Source: Telmatactis stephensoni
Lineage: Eukaryota; Cnidaria; Anthozoa; Actiniaria; Isophelliidae
Length of the DNA stretch: 64,000 nt
Assembly (NCBI GenBank): GCA_029948255.1
Contig: JALIZF010001258.1
Span: 62,001-126,000 of the forward strand
Reading direction: 5' to 3'
Position numbers and translations under genes: made by a program
In this document: piece after piece, positions 1-12,312 of the stretch
Layout of the letters: the number at the start of each line of letters is the position of its first letter
Numbering within the stretch: the stretch's first letter is position 1
The notes under the pieces: model-generated
Told to the model about the DNA's origin: nothing
The model's database searches: none
What the model saw: the letters and a program-made list of their open reading frames with translations, nothing else

Positions 1-16
1 TATAGTCTTTTTCCCA

Positions 17-481
17 GCATAAAAGTGACCGATAACTTAGATTAACGTCTTCCATATGTTTCTATATAGTAATGTATTTAAAACCGCCACTATAGGGGCT
101 CACTAATGAGCATAAAAGTGACCGATAACTAAGATTAACGTCTTCCATATGTTTCTATATAGTAATGTATTTAAAACCGCCACTATAGGGGCTCACTAAT
201 GAGCATAAAAGTGACCGATAACTTGGATTAACGTCCTCCATATGTTTCTATATAGTAATGTATTTAAAATCGTCACTATAGGGGCTCACTAATGAGCATA
301 AAAGTGACCGATAACTTAGATTAACGTCTTCCATATGTTTCTATATAGTAATGTATTTAAAACCGCCACTATAGGGGCTCACTAATGAGCATAAAAGTGA
401 CCGATAACTTAGATTAACGTCTTCCATATGTTTCTATATAGTAATGTATTTAAAACCGCCACTATAGGGGCTCACTAATGA
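17..481. repeat. 93-bp satellite, five tandem copies
   Basis: Five head-to-tail copies of a 93-bp unit start at 17, 110, 203, 296 and 389. Each begins gcataaaagtgaccgataac and ends with ggggctcactaatga. Copies differ at only a few positions (for example aactaag versus aacttag; ccgcc versus cgtcc in the third copy), so the array is young. Part of another copy may lie beyond the window start. There are no variable spacers, so it is not a CRISPR-like array. Confidence 0.95.
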
Positions 482-623
482 GCTAAAAATCACTTATCTC
501 TAAAAACGTGCAGTTAATTGGAAGAGAATTCTAGTTTCGCCAAAGATATAGCACCGTCTGTTTGAACGAGAAGTCGTTTTACTGCGGTGGCCGCTTCCTC
601 GTTTGTTCTTAGCGCACGTACAC

Positions 624-962
624 ACATTTCTTTTGAATTGGTTACGATGTTGTGGTGTTCTTGACGCGTAAAATGCAGCTACAATCACAGCCAGAATCCC
701 TGGAAGATTGTTATTATTTTACCCGCGCGCAGTAAACCTTACTCTAAACGACTCTCCCCCACCCCCTTTGCAATGTTACTGTGAAACTCTGGAAAACATT
801 TCTTTTAAATTGGTAACGACGCTACGGTGTTCATGACGCCAAAAATGTAGCTACAATTACGGCCAGAATCCTTGGCAGATTTTATTGACGCGTGCGCAGT
901 TCGCCTTACTGTAAACTAGTCGACTACACCCTCTTTGCAATATTGCTGTGAAATTGTGGAAC
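624..962. repeat. diverged 172-bp tandem duplication
   Basis: Two copies start with acatttctttt at 624 and 796. Both carry the block gtagctacaatta/gcagctacaatca, then cagccagaatcc or ggccagaatcc, then ctttgcaat and ctgtgaaa. No coding signal is seen. Confidence 0.8.
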
Positions 963-3865
963 CGACAACCCCGAAACAGACACAACTTAAGGTTGCAATC
1001 AACTTCAGAGGGTTGGCGGACATCCAATAACAAAGGCATTAAAGTGAATACACAAAAACATTCTGTATTTCACATTGTGCCAGAAAATAATAGCAAGAAT
1101 TGTAGGTAGTGTAGTATTAAAGAGAACACATTGAACATGTTAGCAGTCAACACACCAAATTGGTACAAATTTTCAGATTCTGCGCGCTTAAACGAAGCAC
1201 GACATTACTGCGTCATGGACTGAGTTTGCTCCCCATTTACCCAATCTTCTTGAATATAGAAATAATGTGAGATAATAGGGTGGCTAGATCTCAAAAAGAA
1301 CCAAGTATACTGTCGGTATAGAACCAGACATTCAAGTGGTTAATGATAGGATCCATAGCTAAATTAGAAATGACCAGACAGTTTTAATATGAGGTGTTTT
1401 AGGTTCTAAAATATTGACAAAGCAATGAGTTGTCTCCGGCACACTAATCTAGATAAAGTTGAAAAGGCATTTTTTCTACCTCCGTTTCCAAATTCTTACT
1501 GAAAAGTCATTTCCTTGGACAAAAGTAAAACGCCGCTTTGGTGTGACGAGATAGCTAGCATAATTAATAATAATAATAATTTATTAATTTATAAAGCGCA
1601 TTTTTCATGGCGTAATGATCAAATGCGCTTAGATTAAAAAAAAAATCTAACCGCGGCAAAAAAGATGCATTTCAGTTCAAGTTTATCGGGATTAGTTGTA
1701 CGTAGCCAAAGGATTATAACCACGAATTTGTATAATCGATTTTTAGTAAATTATGATTAAGCTCCAGTCAGACAATACCGTTATATAATATAAAGATAGA
1801 TTATGCGACTCTTCTGGCTTGTGATAAAAACACCACAGGTCGTGCATGGACATTTTGAATGCTGAACGCCCCAAAACAATTCGCGCTTTATGACTGGATT
1901 GTCAGTCGGAAATGTGTTTGTTAGATGTGTATGCTGAGGGCTCGAATTTTTTCCGAGCAAAAATCTACCGACACTTTGTGGTACGTGGTTGCTTTCGACA
2001 CAAGTCTCTCTCTCTATTTTTTGCTACAAAAATCTACACTCGAAGAAACACACCAATCAAACTTGCGCTTTCTTTGAGATGTTGTCTCTCTCACAGAATC
2101 TTAATTTTATATTTATTTTTATTTAAAATGGTCTGTACGTCTAGTTATCTGAAAATGTTAGCTAACACCTTCCTAATAGCTTTTGGGAATCAAAACCAGT
2201 AATATTCAATTATTTTACAATATGTAAATGTCGCATGTTATTTTATAATGTAGACTGCCGGTCGCACGTTATTTTAGGCCTCCAGAGCAAAAATTGAGTT
2301 GCCCCAACCTTTTGTTATGAAACCACGTGTTGCCACACCCAGACGAATTGTATGATATCAGTACCACTGTCATTTTATATAAAAAAGATATATTTTCGAT
2401 GTTTTGCTGTCCATTCAATAAACCTTTTGCCTTCCATTTCAGGGGATAAGTTAATATATTTTAATAGGATTTATTACGGACAACACGATATATTTAACGA
2501 CAAAGTGAGAAAATATTCTATAACAATAGAGTGAGAATTAATCCAAGTACATGTAAAACCAAAACGTTTAAATGAACTTAAAAAATTAATAGGCTATATG
2601 ATAAAATGATTGAAATCACACAAAAAGTGAAACACGTCCTTTTCTTTTTTTCATTTCAATGTCTTTATTTGTGATATATGAGATATCTTCTTTAGTAAGA
2701 CGTGTTCAATTTCGGCGTTCGAGTTTTCTCCGTGTTATCTCAGCGCACTTCTTTGATATTCTATTTAGTAATCAATTTTAAATGTCTAGCCGTCTTTTTC
2801 TTTAGAAACTTGTCGTATCTCTTCTAGTATGAGCCACTTCAAAATCAACTTTGTCTCGTTTAATACTTTTTGTTCGTCTCAGCGATACAATTACGCTGGC
2901 AAGCAAATTCAAACAAAAAGTCGGATATTTTATTTTCCAAAGCTGGTAGCTTTTCCTTAAGTAATTGGTTTTGATATTTGCTATCGCCATATGAGACTAG
3001 TCCCATTACTCTAAACCCGCTACGACAACGGAAATGATTGTCAAAAACAAGACAACTGAAAAACACTAGAGAAATTATTTAAATGCGAAAATAATTCAAG
3101 CAAATTGGGCGACATTAAGCTATTTCTTTCATATTACCCTTTGTAATGCATACCTGTCCCCGATATTTCAGTTACTATATACGAATGAAAGGAATTGTAC
3201 ATCAAAATGATCAAAATGAATCTGATCAAATACCAATTGTTTAATATTAATATGATTACGTTATCACTAAACTTTAACTCATTCTTTTTCTTCTAAAACG
3301 CGCGCTTTCTTCGCCACGTAGCGTAATAATTTTTACAGATAATCAATTTTTTTTCGTGTGGAATTCGATTTGCGGTTAAAGCTCTATTTTCCTAAGAATT
3401 TCACAAACATTTGCGGCCCGCTTCTCAAAGCACGTATTCTTGGGCTAATACACCTGCTGACTCCCCGTTGCGTAATTAAGTATCTCTACGCGCCTTAAAA
3501 ATATTGACGCCTTACTTTACAGGGTATTCTTAGCAACCGACCTAACCGTAAGGACATGTGAAATGGAGGTAAAGGTATTACTTCATTAAGAATTGTAAAA
3601 TTGTCCTCGTCGCTTGGCGTGTTTTATTTGACAAGTTTGTAGACAAGGTACTTCAGGCTTTCAATCTTGTCAATTTTACGTCTAGAGTGTACAAGCCTAT
3701 TGCGTAAATAAACTATACAACGCTATCGTCACGACGTTTATAAGAGATTGGATCGTGGAAAGACGTTAAAGAGATCAAATTTACCAAGCAACAGCAATAT
3801 CTTAAAGACAAGAACCAGAGATCAAAGGAAGGTTTAACGAAGGTAGAGAAGGGGCAAAGAGTGTG
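963..3865. other. gene-free AT-rich stretch upstream of the GPCR
   Basis: I see no supported exon here. Short open frames lack homology, splice context and codon character. The only structured piece is the retroposon-like tail near 1,562. The stretch just upstream of 3,866 presumably holds the promoter and 5' leader of the GPCR, but no recognisable core promoter element can be assigned. Confidence 0.6.
1562..1637 (-). mobile_element. retroposon 3' tail with (ATT)n end
   Basis: Read on the minus strand this is a hairpin, gcgcatttgatca ... atgcgc, followed by ttataaattaataaat and an (ATT)n run. The same module occurs on the plus strand at about 60,277-60,360. The hairpin-plus-microsatellite form is typical of the 3' end of a SINE or LINE. 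No body is attached here, so it is a solo tail. Confidence 0.6.
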
Positions 3866-4906
3866 ATGGAAAATTCATCAGCATATCGCTATGACCAGTG
3901 TTACTTCTTGGGGCACAAGACCGATTTTATCCATAACTACAGTTCTTTATATTTAACAATAGTCTCGATTAACGGCCTTATCTGCATGCCTACTATTGTA
4001 GGCAATTTGATTATTATCCTAGCTATTTGGATTACTCCTTCGCTACAGACCGTCTCAAATATTCTTCTTATTGGGTTAGCGTGCTCGGATTTGGGGGTCG
4101 GACTTCTTGTTCCTCCACTTAATATCGCACGAATTGCTCTCAAGCTTCAAGGAGACGATTGGTGTACAGTACAAGTCGGATACACTTTTTTTGGTGTAAT
4201 GTTTTGTGGGGTTTCGTTTTTGACGGTTGCGGGGTTTACTATTGATAAATATTTGGCTCTTCACTGGCATTTACGCTATGTTACCATAGTAACGACCAAA
4301 CGCATTGTGTACATTCTTGTCAGCTTTTGGATCATTTTTGGAGCCATGTCGACCATACAAATATGGAGCATGACTGTTTATCGAATCAGCGTTTGTATCG
4401 TGGTTCCAGTGTTTCTCTTGGGGACATCTTTTACCTACATAAGTATCTACCGTGTCCTCCGCCGACATAATTCCCAAATACAAACCCAGACTACAGTGGG
4501 AGACTTTACCAAAGAAGATGGAGGCACTACCGGCTTCTCGATCAACCTGGCGAGATATCGTAAATCTGTCACTAGCATGTTTGTGGTGTACTGTCTGTTT
4601 CTTTTGTGCTATATTCCTTACATATGCGTCCAGTTTGTGATCTTATTCACTCAACTTGCGCATCACATGGACGACTCTAGTTCAGACATTCACCTAAACA
4701 GCAACCACAAACCACTTTACGTAGCAGTGGACGTTACAGAAACAATTGTGATCTTAAACTCTTTTGTCAATCCAATTATTTATTGTTGGAGAATGCGCGA
4801 AATACGGCATGCCGCAAAGCGCGTGTTGATTATGTTCCGTTTTCGCACTGTGGTTCATCCCATCAATGCATCGAGAATAACTGGTACAGCCTCACTTGTG
4901 AGATGA
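3866..4906 (+). CDS. rhodopsin-family (class A) GPCR, orphan, single exon
   Basis: A 346-residue seven-helix receptor in one uninterrupted exon. The first ATG is 3,866; the preceding in-frame GTG is not a plausible eukaryotic start. Possible N-glycosylation sites are N3 (NSS) and N24 (NYS). TM1 carries GN (N47), TM2 LACSD (D75), and TM3 starts after C100 and ends in DKY (127-129), a conservative form of DRY. TM6 has CYIP (248-251), where most class A receptors have CWxP. TM7 has NPIIY (302-306), followed by an amphipathic RMREIRHAAKR helix 8. The second extracellular loop (about 165-173) is very short and has no cysteine, so the usual disulfide to C100 cannot form. The short loop recalls melanocortin, cannabinoid and related receptors. 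Lineage-expanded intronless receptors of this sort are common in cnidarians. The ligand cannot be inferred. The receptor should act at the plasma membrane through G proteins. Confidence 0.9.
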   Translation: MENSSAYRYDQCYFLGHKTDFIHNYSSLYLTIVSINGLICMPTIVGNLIIILAIWITPSLQTVSNILLIGLACSDLGVGLLVPPLNIARIALKLQGDDWCTVQVGYTFFGVMFCGVSFLTVAGFTIDKYLALHWHLRYVTIVTTKRIVYILVSFWIIFGAMSTIQIWSMTVYRISVCIVVPVFLLGTSFTYISIYRVLRRHNSQIQTQTTVGDFTKEDGGTTGFSINLARYRKSVTSMFVVYCLFLLCYIPYICVQFVILFTQLAHHMDDSSSDIHLNSNHKPLYVAVDVTETIVILNSFVNPIIYCWRMREIRHAAKRVLIMFRFRTVVHPINASRITGTASLVR

Positions 4907-5335
4907 ATAGACGTAAAAACAGCTGTTTTGTAGAAAAAATAACGCTAACTGTAAGCCACAATATAATATGACGCATTCTTGATAATAGTTGTGTTTGGTT
5001 GTTACCTTTCATATTCGTGGTAACAATGTTTTTGTCACCATCAGCTTCGAGTACAATTGTTTTGCAATACAATTGAAGATCAGATAGTGTAAATATTTTA
5101 TTTGATGTAAATGTTGTACAAAAATACTAAAATTGAAATATACAAAAGTAAAACTCAAACTCAAAACTCAAATGTATTAAAAAATGTTGGAAACTAAATG
5201 TGGAATTGTACAAGAATATTATAAATGGTGACTGATTTTCTTGGGAAAGTAAGCAGGCTAAAGAAATTTTAATTGTACTGTCTTAAGTGTACAAAAAAAA
5301 AAAAAAAAGAAACAAAACAATCTACATTAAAAAGA

Positions 5336-5341
5336 AATAAA
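5336..5341 (+). terminator. candidate polyadenylation signal of the GPCR
   Basis: A canonical AATAAA hexamer lies about 430 bp after the GPCR stop, just after an A-rich tract (5,292-5,309). It is the first clear hexamer downstream; use is inferred. Confidence 0.4.
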
Positions 5342-6322
5342 CTCTGCTGAAGTGGAATCTTTGCTCCTCGTTTGACTCTGAAATATCTTATTTATTTATT
5401 ATTCATGTACCAAGCCGTTAAATGCGCCGTTCTTTGCTGTAGTTCAGTTCACGATTTAGTCGACAAAACAGTAATATTTGGCTTGATAGGGGTGCCAATC
5501 GTTTAAGCTAGCCCGCTTGCAAAAAAACCCAGTGTTTTCAAGATGAATTGAGACAACCTCAACGAAGAGATTTTTTATATTTCGACTTTGAATCTCAATT
5601 TAGAGGCAATTTCATGGTTCAAGTAGATTTTTGAAGGACTATGTCGACACTCCATTTGAATGATTGATGGAATGACTTTAGTTTCCATGTTATTAATATT
5701 TGTAAATCCTTTAATTAAAATTTTGACTTGATTAATGTGACCAGCGCTATTTCTGGTGCTTTTTTGTCAAAATGCCAGATCTCAAGGAAGGAAAAAATCC
5801 TTCTTGAGTGATGTATTTGATGCTTTTAAAAAAACCTCTCATGAATAAAGCTAAATTTTAGCCTTCAAAATCTTAATCAAAAAGATAACGCGAAGAGAGC
5901 GTGTAAATTTGAAAACTGCCAGTTAAATGTTAAAAATGCAATTTGCAAATTTGCAAGAAGATTGAAAGCACCAGGAACTCATTTACTTTTGGTGCAAAAT
6001 TAAATTGATCTTCAACTTTTTATTTACTTTGCATACCTAATATCATAACAGGAAAAATTTAAAATCAATAATATTATATCAAGAGTAATATGTTTGAAAA
6101 CCATGTTGAATCGTAAATGTCAATGCTAAATTTGTAAAATTTAGGAGGGGACATGATCTTTCATGTAAATCTTTCCAAGCATCTTTTTCAGTTACATTTT
6201 CAGGAGCATTCAATTGACTTCCACAATTTGTAAAAACATACAGAGATACTCAAAAGCAATGGACGGAAAGTACAAAGCAAGGCAATTCTCTCAACCAGGG
6301 GAAATTACAATTATTTTGAAGT
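5342..6322. other. no gene seen
   Basis: AT-rich sequence with no supported exon, RNA gene or repeat structure. Confidence 0.5.
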
Positions 6323-6532
6323 CCAAAGTCCCATGCAAACGCTTCCATCCTTGTTGGCCAACAACTCCCACAATTATTGGTTCCATGCCACGTGTTGGAT
6401 ACGCCTAGTTCAGACGCCGTTACAGTTGTTCAGTTGAAATACCAAAGCTCCATGCAAACGCTTCCATCATTGTTGGCCAACAACTCCTAAAATTATTTTC
6501 TCCACGTGTTGGATACGCCCAGTTCAGACGCC
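6323..6532. repeat. 119-bp-period tandem duplication with small palindromes
   Basis: Two copies start at 6,323 and 6,442. Each contains catgcaaacgcttccatc, ttgttggccaacaactcc, and cacgtgttggatacgcc, and ends with agttcagacgcc. The ttgttggccaacaa block is itself palindromic, which suggests a transposon remnant. Confidence 0.75.
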
Positions 6533-7220
6533 TTACCAGCCATGTGCCGTACCAAACTGTTGCAATGAAATACGAGGAAAGTCCAGCGTCTAAAAAAAAC
6601 TGCTGGTTCGATTTAGAAGAGCCTATTATGCATGGCTCGAAGTAGACTTTGAATCGAGAACGGCACATGGAAGATATGGCGTTTGAACAAGGCCTTATTC
6701 AACAAAATCATCGGAACTAATCATGTTGGAGATGAACTGAACCGGCCTGGAGATGCATGCAACTCGGGAACTGAACTGATTGCAAAAATAAATCCACAAA
6801 TTAGCAAATTGGTTGAAAATGTTCAAAAAATGAAAGTTTTTTTCTGACTAAAATGTTCTTTAAAAAGAACGTTTCGGTTTCAATACGGAAACCTTCATCA
6901 TCAGCAAGATAAACGGTGGAAAATGTTCAAATGTAATGTACAAAAGTCAGTCCATAATTGAAACGTTCAGTGAGAATAATTTGTCGGCAAAAACTCATAA
7001 AAGTCAAATTATTGTTAAATTTGGAGTGCCAATTAGAATTAACAAAATGTGAAGGATGCTTATGTTGCAGAAAATAACAATTCTCTAGCTGGGAAAATTG
7101 GCAGAGTGCACTGGTTAGCATTACTTGTGCTTGTCAGATTAGTACGATTTGAAGCGTTTTCCACAAGCCGAAAGGTTTTTGTACTCTAAACTGAATCAGC
7201 AAAGTCAGCGTTAAGAGGTT
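6533..7220. other. no gene seen
   Basis: No supported exon. A 25-bp segment around 6,849-6,905 has small inverted pieces (gttctttaaaaagaac, gtttc ... gaaac) but no larger structure. Confidence 0.5.
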
Positions 7221-7346
7221 ATTGAAAAAAAGGATAACGAAAGAAAGAAAGAATGAGAGAACGAATGAAAGAAAGAATGAGAGAACGAACGAAAGAAAGA
7301 ATAAAAGAAAGAAAGAACAAGAAAGAAAGAACAAGAAAGAAAGAGC

Positions 7347-7402
<56 letters not shown>

Positions 7403-7412
7403 AAAAGAAAAT
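7221..7412. repeat. (GAAA)n / (GAAT) microsatellite
   Basis: Purine-rich tetranucleotide tract of gaaa and gaac/gaat units with a pure (gaaa)n core at about 7,344-7,402. It reads open in several frames on both strands only because of its composition. Confidence 0.97.
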
Positions 7413-8160
7413 AATCTTGTTCTATTATACTTAATCGAGGCAGAACTCTTCTTTTCTCCTCTTTATGGCGGGGAAAACTAAAAAGTAAAACAACTCTGTT
7501 ATTGAATTCAATTGTTAAAAACTCGGTACAATTCCTTTTCGGTTTTTATGTGAAAGTCATTTATCTTAATTATTTAAAACCGTATGTCAGCAATAACTTT
7601 TTCACTAGGCACCTCCTTGACTCAGTGAAAAATACATATCGGGTTTAATCAAAAATCGACAAAAATCTTAGGATTGGAGCTCAATTAAAATTGAAAATGC
7701 CTTCTAGTTGATAAATGAACTTTACCAGGTGCAAGGAATATAGTTAATTAGTTACTTAATCATGGAATTGATAAAACTGATCAAAAATGAACGGAAACAC
7801 AAAGGCCACGATATCATCAATTTGGCAAACCTTCAGTTTTTTTAGAAACAAATGCCGAAATAGAATAAATATTGAACAAATAGGAGCCATGTGTCTACGC
7901 GGATGATAACTAACAGTATTGGATCTAATAAAGCTCTTTGGTTCCTGACACTTTCACTCACACATCTTTATCTCATGATAAGTGCTATCAGGGATGTAGT
8001 CTTAAGGCAATTTATTCTGTAATTAAAATTCACTTGCTGCGCAATGGCGTTGCAGAACGAGTTGCACAAACTATTGCAGTGTAATATACACTGCATTGCG
8101 CAATACAGCAGATTACAGCAACTATTTTTCTGAGTAGCGCCGTTTTGTTTAAGGAGCAAG
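7413..8160. other. no gene seen
   Basis: Unique AT-rich sequence without supported coding or repeat features. Confidence 0.5.
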
Positions 8161-8418
8161 GATGGCACAGTTGATTAGTGCTCAACCTTCGGTGCGAGAG
8201 GTCCCGAGTTCGATTCCCAGTGACCTCATATCCCTATCAAAGCTTCTTTCCTTTCCGTGTAGCTTCAATTAGCTTTAAATACGCGTAAAACGGAGCGCTG
8301 ATGGAGAGAGGGGGTAAAATGAGCGCACCGTCAGCCTCAAGTTTATTAGTCAATTTGTGACTATATTATGAGCTGCCGAGTAAAATCAAGGACTCTTTAC
8401 TTTTTTTTACCTTTAATG
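8161..8418 (+). mobile_element. tRNA-derived SINE, copy 1
   Basis: The 5' part has a pol III A box (tggcacagttgattagtgc) and about 30 bp later a B box (gagttcgattccc). The body contains gagagagggggtaaaatgag and gcgcaccgtc, and the 3' part ends near cttttttttacctttaatg. The same modules in the same order occur at about 18,200-18,390. No intact cloverleaf can be drawn, so this is a retroposon rather than a tRNA gene. Confidence 0.75.
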
Positions 8419-9127
8419 TTGCATGTAACGTGTTTCGCAACGAAAAGAAAAGAAAAAAAAGGAAAGTTTCAAAAATAATTGTGACGTGTAACAGCGCCTT
8501 TACAGAGACGTTCAATAATCAAACGAATACTAACCACTTTTAAAAGACATAATTTGGACAAGATAAGTTCGATATGGTTCACAATCTGAAGCGATTATCT
8601 AGGGCTTCCAGGTGAACGGTGAACACGGCGTGCAAAGCATTATTGGACAAAATGAACGGCCCTGGTCCCCAGGTCCCTTGATGAACAAGCAAAATATCAG
8701 AAAAATTATTTCTGAAAGCTTTTAATCACATAAATTAGCAAAAGAGTTTGAAAGAAGTCTCCCTTTAATTTTTGACTGTTCCTGTCGCTTTGCCATCGTT
8801 TTATCAGCGATCAAAACTGTGTCACGCAATACCGTCACGATATGTTGAAGGAACAAGAACTTATCATTCTGCGAAAATATTTCACTCCTAAAGTTAATGA
8901 GCGAATATATGTTTATGCATTTAAGAAAGACTTAGCCTAAAATATGAAAATAAGCTGTTGGTATCGTCATTTTAACGCTCAGTGTTTTGGCTGTTTTCTT
9001 TCTTTAATATCAAACAGAGAGTTGACCGAGGCGAGCGTGTTGATCAGGTGCGAGTCTCCCAAAGGAAATCGGTTTACAAACAGAATATAGTGCTTAACAG
9101 CACAGTAAATAAGGGCTAATATAAAAA
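8419..9127. other. no gene seen
   Basis: No supported exon or repeat. Confidence 0.5.
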
Positions 9128-10210
9128 TTAGGTACTACCTAATAGCGGAGCTCCCATTTAAATATAATAATAGTTTTAAATACTTTGTTTTATTTTGACG
9201 TTAATTTGATTCAAATGAATGGGGCTTCCTGTGGTAATAGGTAAACAAAGATTGCATTTTGTTGTAAAGGTTTAAATAAAGATTATAGATCAAGCTTTAT
9301 TTCTTGCCCTTCAGTCTCCTGAGATTTATAAGGCTTTCAAGCTCAGTCACCATAGTGATAGTTATTCAGATTCAGTCAGATTTTATAATTGACTTTGTAG
9401 TAGTGGTTCATAATTCTCAGAAATAGAATGCAAAAATCCCTCAAGCTGATTTCATTCACATAAAATTAAATAGTACTGAACCTGATTTCAACATCCTTCA
9501 ATTAAACAATTACTGCAATTAGACATTGCAGAACATTATATTTAGATTTTTCTGTCTTGACAGTATTGTGGCATCTTGTTTTTGTACTATGTAGAATAGA
9601 ATAACACAGATAAATAGTTGTCTTTACACGAAACAAGAATTCTCTCTTCCAGATTACACTAATCATGACTTTAGATGAAATTGTAAAACAACTACTACCT
9701 AAAAGCAGAGCTCCAATTTCAATTTTAATATTCTGTGGCTTCCTGTGGTAATTGAAAAAGTTGAAATGAAGATGATTTTAAAAAGCATTTTTAAAATAAG
9801 TTTGGTTTTCGTTTGTATATTGTATGGACTTGTAAGCTCAGTGACCTAGCTTTATAACAGTAGATTTTAATATTCAGATTTACTGTCAGATTTCATAAAT
9901 TATTGACTTTGTAGTGGTTCATAATTTTCAGAAATAGAAAGCCAAATCTCCAAAACCTTTTTTTAAATTGATACAAGTAATTAAACCTTTTCAACATCCT
10001 GAATATTACAGAACAACAAATCTTGATTTGTCTGTCTTCACTATATTTGTGACATCTTGTTTTTTGTGGTTGTTGTTGTTGTTGTTGTTTTGTTATTTAA
10101 TGTAGAATAGAATGACACACTAGCTAGGTGAATATTTGTCTCCCACTTTTCTCTTCCAGATTACACTGATAATACAATTTAAAGTGATTATAAAAACAGC
10201 TACTTGACAT
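9128..10210. repeat. diverged ~550-bp tandem duplication
   Basis: Two diverged copies. Shared anchors, in order, are ctacctaa(t/a)agc(g/a)gagctcc (9,136 and 9,695), ggcttcctgtggtaat, agctcagt(c/g)acc, cagatt...tgactttgtagt, ggttcataatt(c/t)tcagaaatagaa, and ctcttccagattacact (about 9,645 and 10,152). The second copy holds a (TTG)n run near 10,067-10,090. The degree of divergence indicates an old duplication. No coding frame is conserved between the copies. Confidence 0.8.
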
Positions 10211-11112
10211 TACAAGAAAACAAGGATTAAGCATTTTCAGTCTGCATTTAGGGTCTCATAGGACTCACTGAGCAATAAATTCCTTCTTTTTTTTTCCTGT
10301 CAATTTTTTCATTAAATTCGAGACATAAACTTGAGCTGTATTTACACATTAGTGGGGTTGAAATAAGTTCAAAATCAATTTTTTTACTAATTTTATTATT
10401 AGAACTAGTGTAAAAAGTTCACCGTAAAACAAAATGTCGTTGTACATTTCATGCCGTACTTGATCGAGTGTTTGTTTAAACTTGGCCACAGTTCAACGTG
10501 CATAAAAGTTTATTTTTTTAAGTCATCAATCCCAAATAAAAGCTAAAAGATCAAATATAGGTACAAGAGACTTTTTGACATCATTTTCTGGCCAGGGTCT
10601 TTACCTTGAAGTGCTTTCCTTGTTGTCTTTACATTGTCTTTAGAAGCATAGTCCTTGTTTCACGCTCAATGCAGACGATTCTTGATTTCCAACTTTGGCT
10701 AGAATTTTAAGCAGCTTTACTGAAGGCATCTTCACGAAACGAATAATACACGATCCTTAATGACTCATTCATTATGAGAAGTTTTTTAAAGCTACGAATC
10801 CAACTAAAAAGTCGTCCAGCTTCAACTTTGAAAATATTCTCTGTGTCCTTCGTCTTTCGAGCAGTTTTTGAAACGACACCCCGGCGGGCCCGAAAAAAAA
10901 TTCAAACGTACGTTTTTTTTCGCTTTAACCTGTCAAGATTGGTACAGATTAATGATCATGAAAATCGCTAAATTTTTACGAGGTTTCGAGAATAATATTT
11001 CTAAGTTTTGCAAGTTAAATCTGCAAGAAAACTTGTAAATTTTCAGATTTCAAGGTGTCAGCGCGCGTCAAGTTGGCGCCAAAAAGCAATCAGCCAATCA
11101 GCATCGCGATGG
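10211..11112. other. no gene seen
   Basis: No supported exon. A 65-codon open frame in the middle has no homology or splice context I can recognise. Confidence 0.5.
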
Positions 11113-11240
11113 GCACGGACGGACGGACGGACGGAAGTGACGTATACTCAAGCCTTGAAAAATCAACTCGATGGGTTACCATTTTTTCTTAGGTATGGTG
11201 CTCCGCTCGCGCGGGCCTTCGGCCCGCGCGGGAGCTCCGC
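11113..11240. repeat. ggac tandem run and GC-rich hairpin
   Basis: A short (ggac)n run (11,116-11,131) is followed by a GC-rich hairpin at about 11,200-11,238 whose core is gcgcgggcc-ttc-ggcccgcgc. This is a 9-bp perfect stem with further pairing outside a 2-nt bulge. It stands out sharply against the AT-rich surroundings and resembles a transposon end rather than a terminator. Confidence 0.6.
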
Positions 11241-11856
11241 TATGATTTTAAAAATGAGTTTTTTCGATATGGAAGTATACTTGAGGGTTTTGGCGAGTCT
11301 ACAACTGCATGAATTTGCTAATAACTTTAATTTTATATTTATCAACTGAACGGAATAATTAACTTAAGTACAGTACACAATGCCAAATAAAAAGTTTATC
11401 ATAAAAACTTACAAACATTTGTACAACAATAACTTACACGTTAGACTCAGGAAGAAGACTAAATTTACAGTTGTTCATCACAAATCTTGATTGAAAACAA
11501 TATATTATAAACTCCAGTTGCAAAATGGTGGATTTCATACTCGTCGACCGTGAAGTAAGTAGCCTGGGGACGAGGGCCGTTCGCAAAAATACTGAACGCG
11601 CTCTGATTGGTTGAAAATAAAATCTCCGTTCACCTGGTTACTAAGTATGTTGTTTAAAATCCGTGTGAATGAGGATTAGATCGCAGTTGTCGATACGATA
11701 CTTTGAAGTTTCTAGAGTAGATTCATATTTTTGTCGGGTATTATTATCGTATATTATTGTAGATCGCACACTTTGCATTACTATCCCTGTGTCACACAGA
11801 GCCAGTTAATTGGTTTAATCGAAATTTTAGAGACTCTTCCTAGGTTCTTTTATCTG

Positions 11857-12118
11857 ATCGTGCATTAGTGCATTATTATCGTACATTATTATCGTGCATT
11901 ACTATCGTGCATTACTATCGTGCATTACTATCGTGCATTATTATCGTGTATTATTATATATCGTGCATTATTATCGTGCATTACTATCGTGCATTATTAT
12001 CGTGCATTATTATCGTACATTATTATCGTGCATTATTATCGTGCATTATTATCGTGCATTATTATCGTGCATTATTATCGTACATTATTATCGTGCATTA
12101 CTATCGTGCATTATTGCA
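11857..12118. repeat. 13-bp minisatellite, about 20 copies
   Basis: Tandem attattatcgtgc (variants attactatcgtgc and attattatcgtac). Because 13 is not divisible by 3 and the unit has no stop in most registers, all three frames read open as cyclic permutations of the same peptide. The apparent proteins are artefacts. Confidence 0.95.
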
Positions 12119-12312
12119 TGTATATCATGCACTTTGCATCATTATTAACCCTGTAGCATGCAGAGCAGGTTTGCTGGTTCGTTTAATGAACCATTTCGGG
12201 ACTTTTCCTTTTTTACGTATTAGCTTGTTTACAGAGTGGATTTATGTTTTGTGTAGTGCATTACTATCGTGCATTGTTGTAGATTGTGCACTATGCATTA
12301 TAAACCCTGTAT

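Noticed and set aside
17..481. Regular repeats resembling a CRISPR array
   Set aside because: The whole 93-bp unit is conserved with no variable spacers, and this is eukaryotic DNA.
8165..8226. tRNA gene
   Set aside because: A and B boxes are present but no acceptor stem or cloverleaf can be drawn; body and second copy show it is a SINE.
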